This document shows positions 20,910 through 29,770 of a stretch of 64,000 nucleotides of DNA, one piece after another; position 1 is the first letter of the stretch; each line of letters begins with the position of its first letter. The notes under the pieces were generated by a model, which saw only the letters and a list, made by a program, of their open reading frames with translations, had not been told where the DNA came from and searched no databases. Made by a program: the position numbers and the translations under genes. Origin of the DNA: Rhodopseudomonas infernalis. GTDB taxonomy: Bacteria > Pseudomonadota > Alphaproteobacteria > Rhizobiales > Xanthobacteraceae. The stretch is taken from positions 19,363-83,362 of the forward strand of contig NZ_JAJNAL010000024.1 of the NCBI RefSeq assembly GCF_022271405.1. The letters are read 5' to 3'.

Positions 20910-21341
20910 TCAGGGCTTCGCGGTGAAGTTGCTGTCGTGTTGAAGTGCGTCGATCGCGTCGACGTTCAGGCAATACGTTTGATAGGCCGGCACCAGCGTG
21001 CCGGCGGCGATGTCGGCGTCGCATTCCTGTTTGTGCTCGCAGATCGCGCAGGTGCGCCGCAGATCGTTGAGCAGCATCGGGTCTTTTTCGGCGAGCGCGC
21101 AAATGCTGATGCGCAGCGCGTCGAGCAGGCAGGGCAATTCTTTGGCGCTGCTGCCCTTGGACGCGAGCGCTCGCACCTCGTCCGGAGACAGCCCGAGATC
21201 TCTCACCATATTGGCCATCGCGCGTCCGAACGCTTGGAGCTCAGCCGGACTGCCGGTGATTTCTTCCCACTGCCGGACGATATCGGCGACGGCATCGATT
21301 GCGGGCGCGTTGTTGGACTTCAGATGGCCGGATGCAGTCAT
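20910..21341 (-). CDS. DUF6455-like small cysteine-containing protein
   Basis: Start set at the ATG at 21341 (MTASGHLKSNNAPAIDAVADIVRQWEEI), 143 residues. The C-terminal third has a cysteine pattern CAICEHKQECDADI...YQTYCLNVDAIDAL that resembles DUF6455 proteins, which are common in alphaproteobacteria. The central part (MANMVRDLGLSPDEVRALA) is also typical. The cysteines could bind a metal or cluster, but no function is established. It lies beside bchE on the same strand and upstream of it, 68 bases from the PpsR/FNR region, so co-regulation is possible. Confidence 0.65.
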   Translation of the reverse strand: MTASGHLKSNNAPAIDAVADIVRQWEEITGSPAELQAFGRAMANMVRDLGLSPDEVRALASKGSSAKELPCLLDALRISICALAEKDPMLLNDLRRTCAICEHKQECDADIAAGTLVPAYQTYCLNVDAIDALQHDSNFTAKP

Positions 21342-21573
21342 GGGTGCCTCCAACGCGACTGTTTTGCTGATATACTCAGCTCGGTTCTGTGTCCCATTGC
21401 GCCAGATCAAGGAGCGCGTCGGGCTTGCGATGGATCAGAGACAGGTGGGTGTGTTCGAATGGCTTCGGCCTGTCTTGATCGCGCCCCGACGCAGTGAGAC
21501 GTGAGACTTCAGCCGTCGCACCGCCAACAAACGACGTCCGCTCGCAAAGCGGATCAGACATCGGGAGGTGAAC

Positions 21574-22314
21574 TTGCTGCTTGCGATTTTCGCCGACATT
21601 CACGCCAACAGGCAGGCCTTCACGACCTGCCTGGCTCAGGCCCGCGAGGCGGGCGCCGAGAAGATCGTCCTGCTCGGTGACTATGTCGGCTACGGCGCCG
21701 ATCCCGACTGGGTCGTCAATACCGTGATCGAATTGGTTGGAGACGGTGCCCTGGCGGTGATGGGCAATCACGACAGTGCGGTCGGCAATCCCAAGGTGCA
21801 GATGAATGCCGAAGCCGAAGCGGCGATGGAGTGGACGCGCGGTCAGCTCGACGTCAACCAGCGCCGGTTTCTCGCCGACCTGCCGATGAAGCAGGAGGAC
21901 AGCAATCTGCTGTTCGTCCATTCCGAGGCGGCGCGGCCTGAGGGCTGGATTTATGTCACCGACACGTCGGTCGCCTCGCGCAGCATGCAATCCGTCGCGG
22001 CCCATGTGACGTTCTGCGGCCACGTCCACAAGCCGGCACTGTATTCGCTCTCCGTCACCGGCAAAATGACCACCTTCGTGCCGACTTCGGACGTTCCGGT
22101 GCACCTGCTGCCCGGTCGGCAATGGCTCGCCGTGCTGGGCTCAGTCGGCCAGCCGCGTGACGGCAACCCCGCTGCGGCCTATGCGCTGTACGACACGGCC
22201 AAGCACGAACTGACCTATTGCCGCGTGCCCTACGACGTCGAGGGTGCGGCGCGGCGGATCCGCGATAACGGCCTGCCGGTCTGGCTCGCCGAGCGGCTGC
22301 TCGTGGGGCGTTGA
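21574..22314 (+). CDS. Metallophosphoesterase (calcineurin-like)
   Basis: Start choice: a GTG at 21568 is overlapped by the GGGAGG ribosome site, so the TTG at 21574, five bases after it, is preferred (MLLAIFADIHANRQAF, 246 residues). The metal-binding motifs are intact: ADIHAN (DxH), LGDYVGYG (GDxxGYG), GNHDS (GNHD), HSEAARP and CGHVHKP (GHxH). This is the YfcE/diadenosine tetraphosphatase-like class with two metal ions. The stop overlaps the TTG codon before the kinase gene, so the two are probably coupled. It might reverse the kinase or act on a small nucleotide; neither is proven. Confidence 0.85.
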   Translation: MLLAIFADIHANRQAFTTCLAQAREAGAEKIVLLGDYVGYGADPDWVVNTVIELVGDGALAVMGNHDSAVGNPKVQMNAEAEAAMEWTRGQLDVNQRRFLADLPMKQEDSNLLFVHSEAARPEGWIYVTDTSVASRSMQSVAAHVTFCGHVHKPALYSLSVTGKMTTFVPTSDVPVHLLPGRQWLAVLGSVGQPRDGNPAAAYALYDTAKHELTYCRVPYDVEGAARRIRDNGLPVWLAERLLVGR

Positions 22315-22319
22315 AGACC

Positions 22320-23768
22320 ATGGATACACCCTCGTTCGAGCCCGGCAGCAGCGTCGACGGCTACATCATCGAGGGCGCGTTACATCGCGGCGGCATGGCG
22401 TCGTTGTTCGCCGTCCATCGTGACGACAATCCGATGCCGATGGTGATGAAGATTCCGCGGACCGGCGAGGGCGAGGACCCGGCCGCGATCGTCAGCTTCG
22501 AGATGGAGCAGATGCTGATGCCGCGGCTACACGGGCCGCACGTTCCGCAATTCGTTGCGCTCGCCGATTTCTCGACCCACCCCTACATCGTGATGGAGCG
22601 GATCGCCGGCGAGCCGCTGCTGGGGCGCTTGCCGGACCTTCCGCTGCCTTATGACGAGGCGATCGCGATCGCCGCAAAGATCGCCACCGCAGTGGCCGAC
22701 CTGCATCGTCAGCACGTCATCCATCACGACATCAAGCCGAGCAACATCATGTTTCGTCCGAGCGGCGAGGCGGTGATGCTCGACATGGGGCTCGCCTGCA
22801 GCGATCAGCTTCCCGATTTGATGCAGGAGGAGTTTCGGCTGCCGTTCGGCACCGCGCCCTATATGGCGCCGGAGCGACTGCTCGGCGTGCGCAACGATCC
22901 GCGCAGCGATCTGTTCGGGCTCGGCGTGCTGTTGTACTTCTTCACCACCGGCATCCGTCCGTTCGGAGAAACCGAGACGATGTACGGCATGCGCCGGCGG
23001 CTGTGGCGAGATCCGGTGCCCCCGCGCAAATTGCGGCCGGACTATCCACCGTGGTTGCAGGAGGTTGTGCTGCGCTGTCTGGAAATCCAGCCGGAGTGGC
23101 GCTATCCGACCGCGGCGCAATTGGTGTTCGACCTCACGCATCCGAGCGAGGTCAAGCTCACCACGCGATCGGAGAAGCTGAAGCGCGATGCGCTGCGCAC
23201 GGTGTTGCGTCGGCGCTTCAACAAGGAGCTGACGCAGCCACGTCGAGAGACACTCGCCGCGCATCTTGCCTCCGCGCCGATCGTCGCAGTCGCGATCGAC
23301 CTCACTGACGGCTCGGTAGCACTGAACGACGAACTGCGGGTCACCGCCGGCCGCATTCTGGCGACGTTGCCCTCGGCGCGGCTCGCCTGCCTCAACGTGC
23401 TGAAGCTCGGGCGGATGACGATCGACCGGACGCTCGACGAGCACGGCCACAACAAGCATGTCGATCGCCTGGTCGCGCTACGGCACTGGGCGGAGCCGCT
23501 CAAGCTCTCCGAGGATCGGCTGACCGCGCATGTGCTCGAAGCCGTCGATCCGGCCTCGGCCATTCTCGAATTCGCCCAGGCCAGCCGGGTCGATCACATC
23601 CTGATCGGTGCCCGCCGCAATTCGATGCTGCGCACCCTCGGCGGCAGCGTCTCGGCGAAAGTCGCAAGCGAAGCAGGCTGCACCGTCACCATCGTCCGCG
23701 ACTCCGCGCTTCGGCAGACGCGTTCCGGCAAGCCTGCGAACGTGCAGGGCAGCCGTGACGAAATTTGA
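22320..23768 (+). CDS. Ser/Thr protein kinase fused to a universal stress (UspA) domain
   Basis: 482 residues from ATG 22320; a TTG at 22311 overlaps the previous stop and could also serve. Kinase domain about residues 12-270: glycine-loop remnant GALHRGGMASLF, VMKIPR (Lys about 44), catalytic loop HHDIKPSN instead of HRD (Asp about 137), DMG instead of DFG (Asp about 155), MAPERL. The C-terminal 150 residues form a UspA domain with an ATP-binding end (ILIGARRNSMLRTLGGSVSAKV, GxxG-N-GS type). The fusion suggests that stress-nucleotide sensing controls phosphorylation. No transmembrane segment is seen. It is coupled to the phosphoesterase gene. Confidence 0.88.
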   Translation: MDTPSFEPGSSVDGYIIEGALHRGGMASLFAVHRDDNPMPMVMKIPRTGEGEDPAAIVSFEMEQMLMPRLHGPHVPQFVALADFSTHPYIVMERIAGEPLLGRLPDLPLPYDEAIAIAAKIATAVADLHRQHVIHHDIKPSNIMFRPSGEAVMLDMGLACSDQLPDLMQEEFRLPFGTAPYMAPERLLGVRNDPRSDLFGLGVLLYFFTTGIRPFGETETMYGMRRRLWRDPVPPRKLRPDYPPWLQEVVLRCLEIQPEWRYPTAAQLVFDLTHPSEVKLTTRSEKLKRDALRTVLRRRFNKELTQPRRETLAAHLASAPIVAVAIDLTDGSVALNDELRVTAGRILATLPSARLACLNVLKLGRMTIDRTLDEHGHNKHVDRLVALRHWAEPLKLSEDRLTAHVLEAVDPASAILEFAQASRVDHILIGARRNSMLRTLGGSVSAKVASEAGCTVTIVRDSALRQTRSGKPANVQGSRDEI

Positions 23769-23806
23769 TCTTCTGATTTGATCGCCCGAAGCGAAAGCCT
23801 CACCCC

Positions 23807-23884
23807 GTCATTGCGAGCGAAGCGAAGCAATCGAGCGCCGAGCACGGCGCTGGAGGGCTTCGTCGCTTCGCTCCTTGCAATGAC
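23807..23884. repeat. Interspersed palindromic repeat, type A
   Basis: GTCATTGCGAGCGAAGC opens and GCTTCGCTCCTTGCAATGAC closes this 78-base inverted repeat, between the kinase and BON genes. Confidence 0.85.
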
Positions 23885-23974
23885 GGCGTTGAAAGTCGGA
23901 TCTTGGGAGTCGGATCTACGGAGTGGGATCTACGGAGTCGGATCAGACAGGTCGGGTCCGAGCAGCGTCGATGA

Positions 23975-24625
23975 TCAGTTGATCATCAGCCGGTCGTCGA
24001 CCGCGGCAACGCCTGGTGTCGACCAGGCGGCGTTTTGGACGGCGCGACGCTCGTCCCAGGTATCGACGCGGCCTTCGAGTACCACCATGTTGCCGTTCGT
24101 CACCGTGACGCGGATGCCCTTCGAGGCGATCTCGGCGTGACGTTCGAGTGCGGACTCCAGGCAGGCTCTGATACACGCGTGATCGCCGAGCGGATTGTTG
24201 ATGACGATGTTGTTGGTGACGCCGACAACGCCCACCAGCTTGCGGACGTCGTCCTCGGCGGCGGCGCGCTCGTAGTGCCAGTCGACCCTGCCGCTCAGCG
24301 TCAGCCAGCCGTCCTCGACCTGTACGTCGATCGAGCCCGCCGGAACCAATACGTTCCAGTCGAGAATATCGGCCGCGCGTTGCGCGATGCGGTCGTCTGC
24401 CGTCCGGGTGAAAGGGTAGCGAACCTCGATGTGCTCCGAGATCGCATGCACGCCTTTGACGCGACGCGTCGCCGCGATCGCCGCGAGCTTCTCGGCGTAG
24501 CTGATGACGTGACCGGTGAGGATCACGATGTCGCGCTCGACAGCGACATGGATGTGTCCGCTGTTGAAGCTGGGATCGAACTCGAACTCGTCAAGGATGT
24601 TTTGACGGAGCTGGGACTCAGACAT
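23975..24625 (-). CDS. Triple BON-domain protein
   Basis: Start at the ATG at 24625 (MSESQLRQNILDEFEF) with AGAGGT before it; 216 residues. Three BON repeats follow one another (about 5-70, 80-145, 150-215), each with the pattern VxVxxGxVxLxGxV (HVAVERDIVILTGHV, DVQVEDGWLTLSGRV, RVTVTNGNMVVLEGRV). BON domains usually bind phospholipid membranes and are often exported, but no signal peptide is present here, so a cytosolic role is likely. An FNR/FixK box lies 65 bases upstream, and the phosphoketolase gene is divergent from it. This pairing fits a low-oxygen stress block. Confidence 0.85.
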   Translation of the reverse strand: MSESQLRQNILDEFEFDPSFNSGHIHVAVERDIVILTGHVISYAEKLAAIAATRRVKGVHAISEHIEVRYPFTRTADDRIAQRAADILDWNVLVPAGSIDVQVEDGWLTLSGRVDWHYERAAAEDDVRKLVGVVGVTNNIVINNPLGDHACIRACLESALERHAEIASKGIRVTVTNGNMVVLEGRVDTWDERRAVQNAAWSTPGVAAVDDRLMIN

Positions 24626-24689
24626 GAGTGACCTCTGAAGTTCCGCTGCGCGAACGCGCGGCATCTTCCGTGGTTGAAGGTCAAACACA

Positions 24690-24703
24690 TTGATCCCAAT
24701 CAA
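24690..24703 (-). promoter_or_regulatory. FNR/FixK box upstream of the BON gene
   Basis: TTGATCCCAATCAA is a perfect FNR/FixK palindrome (TTGAT-N4-ATCAA), centred 71 bases before the BON-protein start. Confidence 0.75.
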
Positions 24704-24721
24704 CCAGATGCGGCGTGACGG

Positions 24722-24735
24722 TTGATCTGCGTCAA
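24722..24735 (+). promoter_or_regulatory. FNR/FixK box upstream of phosphoketolase
   Basis: TTGATCTGCGTCAA fits TTGA-N6-TCAA exactly. Its centre is 32 bases from the box at 24690; it could drive the phosphoketolase gene, with a transcription start near 24770 if activation is from -41.5. Confidence 0.7.
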
Positions 24736-24952
24736 ACACTGTCATCATGGTTTCATCGCCGTAATCTCAACAATCCAGTGACCGACCATCTCCGGTATGG
24801 TCCGGGCCTTGCACTGCGTCCCGTTCGCATGCGGCAATGTCAGGACAGACTGACACTTGCCGCCGCGGAGTCGGACGCGGCAGACCGGATCAGCCGAAGG
24901 TCGGCGGCGCTCACGTGCGCCGACGATGTTGAATGCAGAAGCGGAGAGATCG

Positions 24953-27307
24953 ATGACGGCCGTGTTGTCCAATGAACTGATGCAGAAGATGGACGCCTAT
25001 TGGCGTGCCGCGAACTACTTGTCCGTCGGGCAGATCTATCTGCAGGACAACCCGCTGCTGCAGGAGCCGCTCCGGCTCGAGCACCTCAAGCCGCGGCTGC
25101 TCGGCCATTGGGGTACGACACCGGGGCTGAACCTGCTCTACGTGCATCTCAACCGGATCATCACCGCTTACAATCTCAATATGATCTACATCATCGGTCC
25201 CGGTCATGGCGGCCCCGGGCTGGTGGCGAATTCCTATCTCGAAGGATCCTACTCCGAGCGCTATCCGGCGATCGAGCGGAACACCAACGGCCTGCAGCGG
25301 CTGTTCCGGCAGTTCTCCTGGCCGGGCGGCGTGCCGAGCCATGTGTCGCCGGAGACGCCCGGCTCGATCCATGAAGGCGGCGAGCTCGGTTACTCGCTGG
25401 CGCATGCGTATGGCGCGGCGTTCGACAATCCCGAACTGATCGTCGCCTGCGTCATCGGCGACGGTGAGGCCGAAACCGGCGCGCTGGCGACGAGCTGGCA
25501 CTCCAACAAATTTCTCAATCCGGCCCGCGACGGCGCGGTGCTGCCGATCCTGCATCTCAACGGGTTCAAGATCGCCAATCCCACGGTGCTGGCACGGATC
25601 AGCCGTCAGGAACTGACCGAATTGATGCGCGGCTACGGCTACGAGCCGATCGTCGTCGAGGGTGACGACCCGGCGATCGTGCATCACGCGCTCGCTGCGG
25701 CCTTGGAAAAGGCGCTGACCGATATCCGGGCGATCCAGGCGGCAGCGCGGCATGAAGGTGTCACGGTGCGGCCGCGCTGGCCGATGATCGTCATGCGGAC
25801 GCCGAAGGGCTGGACAGGGCCGAAGCAGGTCGACGGCAAACCGATGGAAGGCACCTGGCGAGCCCATCAGGTGCCGATCGCCGATTTCAAGAATCCCGAA
25901 CACATCAAGCTGCTGGAAGACTGGCTGCGCAGCTACCGGCCCGACGAACTGTTCGATGCGAACGGCCGCTTCCGCGACGACCTCGCGGCGCTGGCGCCGA
26001 CCGGCCATCGCCGGATGAGCGCCAATCCGCACGCCAATGGCGGCGAACTGCTGCAGCCGCTGTCGCTGCCGGACTTCCGCGACTACGCGGTGGCGCTGCC
26101 TGCGCCTGGTGCCGTCAAGGCCGAGGCCACCCGCGTGCTCGGCAGCTATCTCCGCGACGTGATGCGCGACAACCTCGAGGCCCAGAACTTCCGTCTGTTC
26201 GGCCCCGACGAGACCGCCTCCAATCGCCTCGATGGCGTGCTCGAGGTCACCGACAAGGAGTGGATGGCGGACATCGAGAGCGTCGATGTCGCGCTCGGCC
26301 CCGACGGCCGGGTGATGGAGGTGCTGAGCGAGCATCTGTGCCAGGGCTGGCTCGAAGGCTATCTGCTGACCGGCCGTCACGGCCTGTTCTCGTGCTACGA
26401 GGCCTTCATCCACATCATCGATTCGATGTTCAACCAGCACGCCAAATGGCTGAAGGCGTGCGCGGCAATCCCGTGGCGGCGGCCGATCGCCTCGCTGAAC
26501 TATCTACTGACGTCGCATGTCTGGCGCCAGGATCACAACGGCTTCTCGCATCAGGACCCCGGTTTCATCGATCATGTCCTGAACAAGAAGGCGAGCGTCG
26601 TCCGCGTCTATCTGCCGCCGGACGCCAATACGCTGCTGTCGGTGGCGGATCACTGCCTGCGTAGCCGCAACTATGTCAACGTCATCGTGGCGGGCAAGCA
26701 GCCGGAATGGCAGTGGCTCGAGATGGACGACGCGGTCCGCCACTGCTCGGCGGGCGCCGGGGTGTGGGAATGGGCCAGCAACGATGACGGCGATCCCGAC
26801 GTGGTGATGGCCTGCGCCGGCGACGTGCCGACCGTCGAGACGCTGGCGGCCGTCACGCTGCTGCGCGACTACGTGCCGGACATCCGGATTCGCGTCGTCA
26901 ACGTCGTCGACCTGACGGTGCTGCAGCCGAGCTCCGAGCATCCGCACGGCTTCGACGATCGCCGTTTCGACGAGATGTTCACCACCGACAAGCCGGTGAT
27001 CTTCGCCTTCCACGGCTATCCATGGCTGATCCACCGGCTGACCTATCGCCGGCGCAATCACTTCAACATCCATGTCCGCGGCTACAAGGAGGAGGGGAGT
27101 ACCACTACACCGTTCGACATGGTGGTGCTGAACGATCTGGACCGTTACCGCCTGGCGCTGGATGCGATCCGGCGGATTCCGCGTCTGGCCGGTGAAGTCG
27201 AGGCCGCGACGGCGCGGTACTGGTCGACCATGCAGCGGCACAAGCTGTACATCGCCGAGCATGGCGACGATCTGCCGGAAGTCCGCGATTGGCGCTGGCC
27301 CAGCTGA
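24953..27307 (+). CDS. xfp: Xylulose-5-phosphate/fructose-6-phosphate phosphoketolase
   Basis: ATG 24953 ([24 protein letters not shown]) with GGAGAG upstream gives 784 residues, the usual family size. Phosphoketolase signatures: [19 protein letters not shown] near residue 80, [21 protein letters not shown], and the thiamine diphosphate/Mg site IGDGEAETG. The C-terminal domain has [34 protein letters not shown]. It splits xylulose-5-phosphate (and often fructose-6-phosphate) with phosphate to acetyl phosphate plus an aldose phosphate, giving acetyl units or ATP without loss of carbon. FNR/FixK boxes in the promoter region suggest low-oxygen induction. No acetate kinase gene is adjacent. Confidence 0.95.
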   Translation: MTAVLSNELMQKMDAYWRAANYLSVGQIYLQDNPLLQEPLRLEHLKPRLLGHWGTTPGLNLLYVHLNRIITAYNLNMIYIIGPGHGGPGLVANSYLEGSYSERYPAIERNTNGLQRLFRQFSWPGGVPSHVSPETPGSIHEGGELGYSLAHAYGAAFDNPELIVACVIGDGEAETGALATSWHSNKFLNPARDGAVLPILHLNGFKIANPTVLARISRQELTELMRGYGYEPIVVEGDDPAIVHHALAAALEKALTDIRAIQAAARHEGVTVRPRWPMIVMRTPKGWTGPKQVDGKPMEGTWRAHQVPIADFKNPEHIKLLEDWLRSYRPDELFDANGRFRDDLAALAPTGHRRMSANPHANGGELLQPLSLPDFRDYAVALPAPGAVKAEATRVLGSYLRDVMRDNLEAQNFRLFGPDETASNRLDGVLEVTDKEWMADIESVDVALGPDGRVMEVLSEHLCQGWLEGYLLTGRHGLFSCYEAFIHIIDSMFNQHAKWLKACAAIPWRRPIASLNYLLTSHVWRQDHNGFSHQDPGFIDHVLNKKASVVRVYLPPDANTLLSVADHCLRSRNYVNVIVAGKQPEWQWLEMDDAVRHCSAGAGVWEWASNDDGDPDVVMACAGDVPTVETLAAVTLLRDYVPDIRIRVVNVVDLTVLQPSSEHPHGFDDRRFDEMFTTDKPVIFAFHGYPWLIHRLTYRRRNHFNIHVRGYKEEGSTTTPFDMVVLNDLDRYRLALDAIRRIPRLAGEVEAATARYWSTMQRHKLYIAEHGDDLPEVRDWRWPS

Positions 27308-27463
27308 GCCGCATCGGTTGAATTGTCGCCGCGCCGATAAGGCGTGGTCAACCACGGAATAATGCGCACGGCCCGGCGTCCCCGGCGCCGTGCTGAATTA
27401 ACGGTCGCTTCCCCGGCCGCGCGCTAATCCTGCATCCGCAACCTCACTGAAAGGAGCGGGCCG

Positions 27464-27961
27464 ATGCCGACGCGCGACGAAAATACCGGGCCGCCGGAAA
27501 CCGCCGGCGACCGGCTGCTCGGATTGCTGAACCTGCTGGTGGTGGATGACGACCCGGTTCAGCGGATGCTGATCGCCGGCGCCGCCGAGAAGGCCGGCTT
27601 TGCCACCACCCCTGCGGCCTCCTGTGCCGAAGGCATCGCGCTGATCCGTGAGCGTCCGTTCGACTGCATCACGCTCGATCTGAAGCTCGACGATGGCGAC
27701 GGCGCCGATGTGATGCGCGCCATGGCGGACGCGCAATATGCCGGGCCGCTGATCGTGATCAGCGGCATGAATTCCGAGCGTCGCCGCGGTTCCCGGGCGC
27801 TCGCCAAGTCGCTCGGCATGGATCTGCTGCAGAGCTTCCCCAAACCGATCGATCTCGCGGCGCTGCGCATCTCGCTCGCCAATCTGCGCAGCAACGTCGC
27901 CGGTCTGCCCATCGTCCATTCCTGGGGCGAGGTCTGCGGTCCGCGCTTCGAGCGCAACTAA
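27464..27961 (+). CDS. Stand-alone response-regulator receiver protein
   Basis: 165 residues: a short tail, then one receiver domain. The acidic triad begins VVDDDPVQ, the phospho-acceptor lies in DCITLDLKLDDGDG, the Thr/Ser position is VISGMN, and the switch Lys is FPKPIDL. There is no output domain, so it works through protein contacts like CheY. Its LLVVDDDPVQ and PKPIDLAALR segments closely resemble the receiver at the start of the EAL protein at 29771-31015, so the two probably share an origin or a kinase. GAAAGGAGCG precedes the ATG. Confidence 0.88.
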   Translation: MPTRDENTGPPETAGDRLLGLLNLLVVDDDPVQRMLIAGAAEKAGFATTPAASCAEGIALIRERPFDCITLDLKLDDGDGADVMRAMADAQYAGPLIVISGMNSERRRGSRALAKSLGMDLLQSFPKPIDLAALRISLANLRSNVAGLPIVHSWGEVCGPRFERN

Positions 27962-28437
27962 AGTCGCATTTCGCCAGGTGAGTTCGGCAGGTTCGTCCAC
28001 CGGCTGGGCGAGCGCAGCCGAACACTACGTTCGATCAATCGAATATTCGAAAAATGAGGCGTTCGCCAGAAATGCGAGCGGCGATGTCCGCGAACGTGCT
28101 GCTGCGCGCCTGTTGGAAGTACGCTGGTACGACTACGAGGCGCAAAATTAACGAGAGTGAAGGTCTGTCGCGGCTACAGCGAATGGAGGTGAGTTCCGGG
28201 TCGGAGCGGTCCCTTGGGCCGCCGCCGGAAAGTCGAGGAAGGCGCTCTAGGATTGACGACGTCGATCTGCACCGCGGAACCGGCCGAGCGGCTGGACCTA
28301 TCCATCGCGCCGGCGCTTGCGCCGGAACGGCGGTTCGCGCGATGGCAGGGTGAGGTCAACGTCCTGACGCCGAGCGCAGCCCGACGGGTCGTCCTTCACC
28401 GCAATCCGCCGTGCGCGACCGTGCCTGGAAGGATCCC
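27962..28437. other. Intergenic region upstream of cheR with two overlapping palindromes
   Basis: About 475 bases. Short frames (for example from 28054) lack family-like composition. At 28030-28050 there are two small palindromes, TTCGATCAATCGAA and TCGAATATTCGA, sharing TCGAA; they could be an operator. Nothing else is recognisable. Confidence 0.45.
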
Positions 28438-29307
28438 ATGACCCCGCTCGACTACGACTATCTGCAGAAGGTGCTGAAGGACCGCTCCGGGCTGATGCTG
28501 TCCGCCGACAAGAAATATCTGTTGGAGAGCCGGCTGCTGCCACTCGCGCGCAAGATCGGCGTGCCGGGCATCAGCGAACTCGTCCAGAAGATGAAGGGTG
28601 GCTCGGAAAAGCTCATCCACGACGTGGTGGAGGCGATGACCACCAATGAGACCTTCTTCTTCCGCGACAAGACGCCGTTCGATCATTTCAAGGACAGCGT
28701 GCTTCCGGAACTGATCAAGGCGCGCTCCGGACGGCGTAGCTTGCGGATCTGGTGCGCGGCGTCGTCGACCGGGCAGGAGCCGTATTCGCTGGCGATGCTG
28801 CTGAAGGAGAGGGCGGCTGACCTCAGCGGCTGGCGCGTCGAAATCGTCGCGACCGATTTGTCGCCCGAGGTGCTGGAAAAATCGCGCAGCGGTCTCTACA
28901 CGCAGTTCGAAGTTCAGCGCGGCCTGCCGATCCAGTTTCTCGTCAAGTATTTCAAGCAGGACGGGATGATGTGGCAGCTCAATCCGGATGTGCGCGGGAT
29001 GGTGCAGTTCCGGCAGTTCAACCTGCTGCAGGAGTTCGCGGCACTTGGCAAGTTCGACGTCATCTTCTGTCGCAACGTGCTGATCTACTTCGACCAGGCC
29101 ACCAAATCGGACATCTTCAATCGTCTGATGAAGGCCAACGAACCGGACGGCTATCTGTTTCTCGGCGCGGCCGAGACGGTGGTGGGTCTCACCGACAGCT
29201 ACAGGGTCTGTCCCAAGCGCCGCGGCGTCTATTTGCCGAACGTGAGTTCTGCCGCGGCGCCAGGCCTTGCCGGTGGCCTGAAGCCGGCGGGCGTCCTTGG
29301 CCGCTGA
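28438..29307 (+). CDS. cheR: CheR-type chemoreceptor glutamate methyltransferase
   Basis: The ATG at 28438 (MTPLDYDYLQKVLKDRSGL) has GGAAGG seven bases before it; 289 residues. The N-terminal helical CheR domain is followed by the SAM-binding domain: NETFFFRDKTPF, RIWCAASSTGQEPYSLAML, ATDLSPEVLEKSRSGLY, FDVIFCRNVLIYFDQ and GYLFLGAAETV. It methylates glutamates of chemoreceptors, using SAM. No receptor, CheA, CheW or CheB gene is in the window, so its target is encoded elsewhere or it serves a non-chemotaxis system. It is in a run with a receiver protein, a PilZ-like protein and a receiver-EAL protein. Confidence 0.9.
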   Translation: MTPLDYDYLQKVLKDRSGLMLSADKKYLLESRLLPLARKIGVPGISELVQKMKGGSEKLIHDVVEAMTTNETFFFRDKTPFDHFKDSVLPELIKARSGRRSLRIWCAASSTGQEPYSLAMLLKERAADLSGWRVEIVATDLSPEVLEKSRSGLYTQFEVQRGLPIQFLVKYFKQDGMMWQLNPDVRGMVQFRQFNLLQEFAALGKFDVIFCRNVLIYFDQATKSDIFNRLMKANEPDGYLFLGAAETVVGLTDSYRVCPKRRGVYLPNVSSAAAPGLAGGLKPAGVLGR

Positions 29308-29320
29308 TGGAGCGTTCGGG

Positions 29321-29635
29321 GTGTCCGAGGAAACTGTCGGTACCGACCGTGTAGCGTTCGGACGTGGCTACCCTGTGTGGATCATGGGGATCGATGGCAC
29401 GTGGCGGCGCAGCTGCGTGCTCAAATCCGTGTCGAACAGCGAGGCCGAGCTCGAGCTCGAGGGCTCGATCGAAGGGCTCAACCTCAAGGAGTTCTTCCTG
29501 CTGCTGTCGTCGACCGGGCTTGCGTATCGTCGCTGCGAACTGATCCGGGTCAACGGCTCTGAAATCAATGTCCGGTTTCTCCAGACCAAAAGCAGGTCCG
29601 GACGGCCGATGAGCCGCGACGATCGCGCTTCGTGA
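29321..29635 (+). CDS. PilZ-like domain protein
   Basis: Start chosen at GTG 29321, eight bases after GGAG; a TTG at 29297 overlaps the end of cheR and would add eight residues. About 104 residues. The core GTWRRSCVLKSVSNSEAELELEG, the FLLLSSTGLAYRRCELIRVNG stretch and INVRFL look like the degenerate PilZ domains that are common in Rhodopseudomonas and Bradyrhizobium. The canonical c-di-GMP motif RxxxR...DxSxxG is incomplete (a WRR and S-N-S remnant), so ligand binding is uncertain. It could receive c-di-GMP signals set by the EAL protein next to it. Confidence 0.65.
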   Translation: MSEETVGTDRVAFGRGYPVWIMGIDGTWRRSCVLKSVSNSEAELELEGSIEGLNLKEFFLLLSSTGLAYRRCELIRVNGSEINVRFLQTKSRSGRPMSRDDRAS

Positions 29636-29770
29636 ACCGGCACGACGGAAAGCTAACCATCGCTCCGACATCGGGTCGTATCCGTGATTTTCGGAATAGT
29701 TCGTTCAGCAGAAGCGAGTAGCATGTTGCGGACCGGTCCAGCGTCGAGCGGGACTCGTGAGACCGTGGAT

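Noticed and set aside
24953..27307. Transketolase rather than phosphoketolase
   Set aside because: The GPGHGGPGL and [15 protein letters not shown] sequences and the 784-residue length belong to phosphoketolase.
28054..28353. Possible 99-residue gene before cheR
   Set aside because: Arg/Gly-rich, no ribosome site, overlapping frames on the other strand; only the palindromes upstream of it are worth noting.
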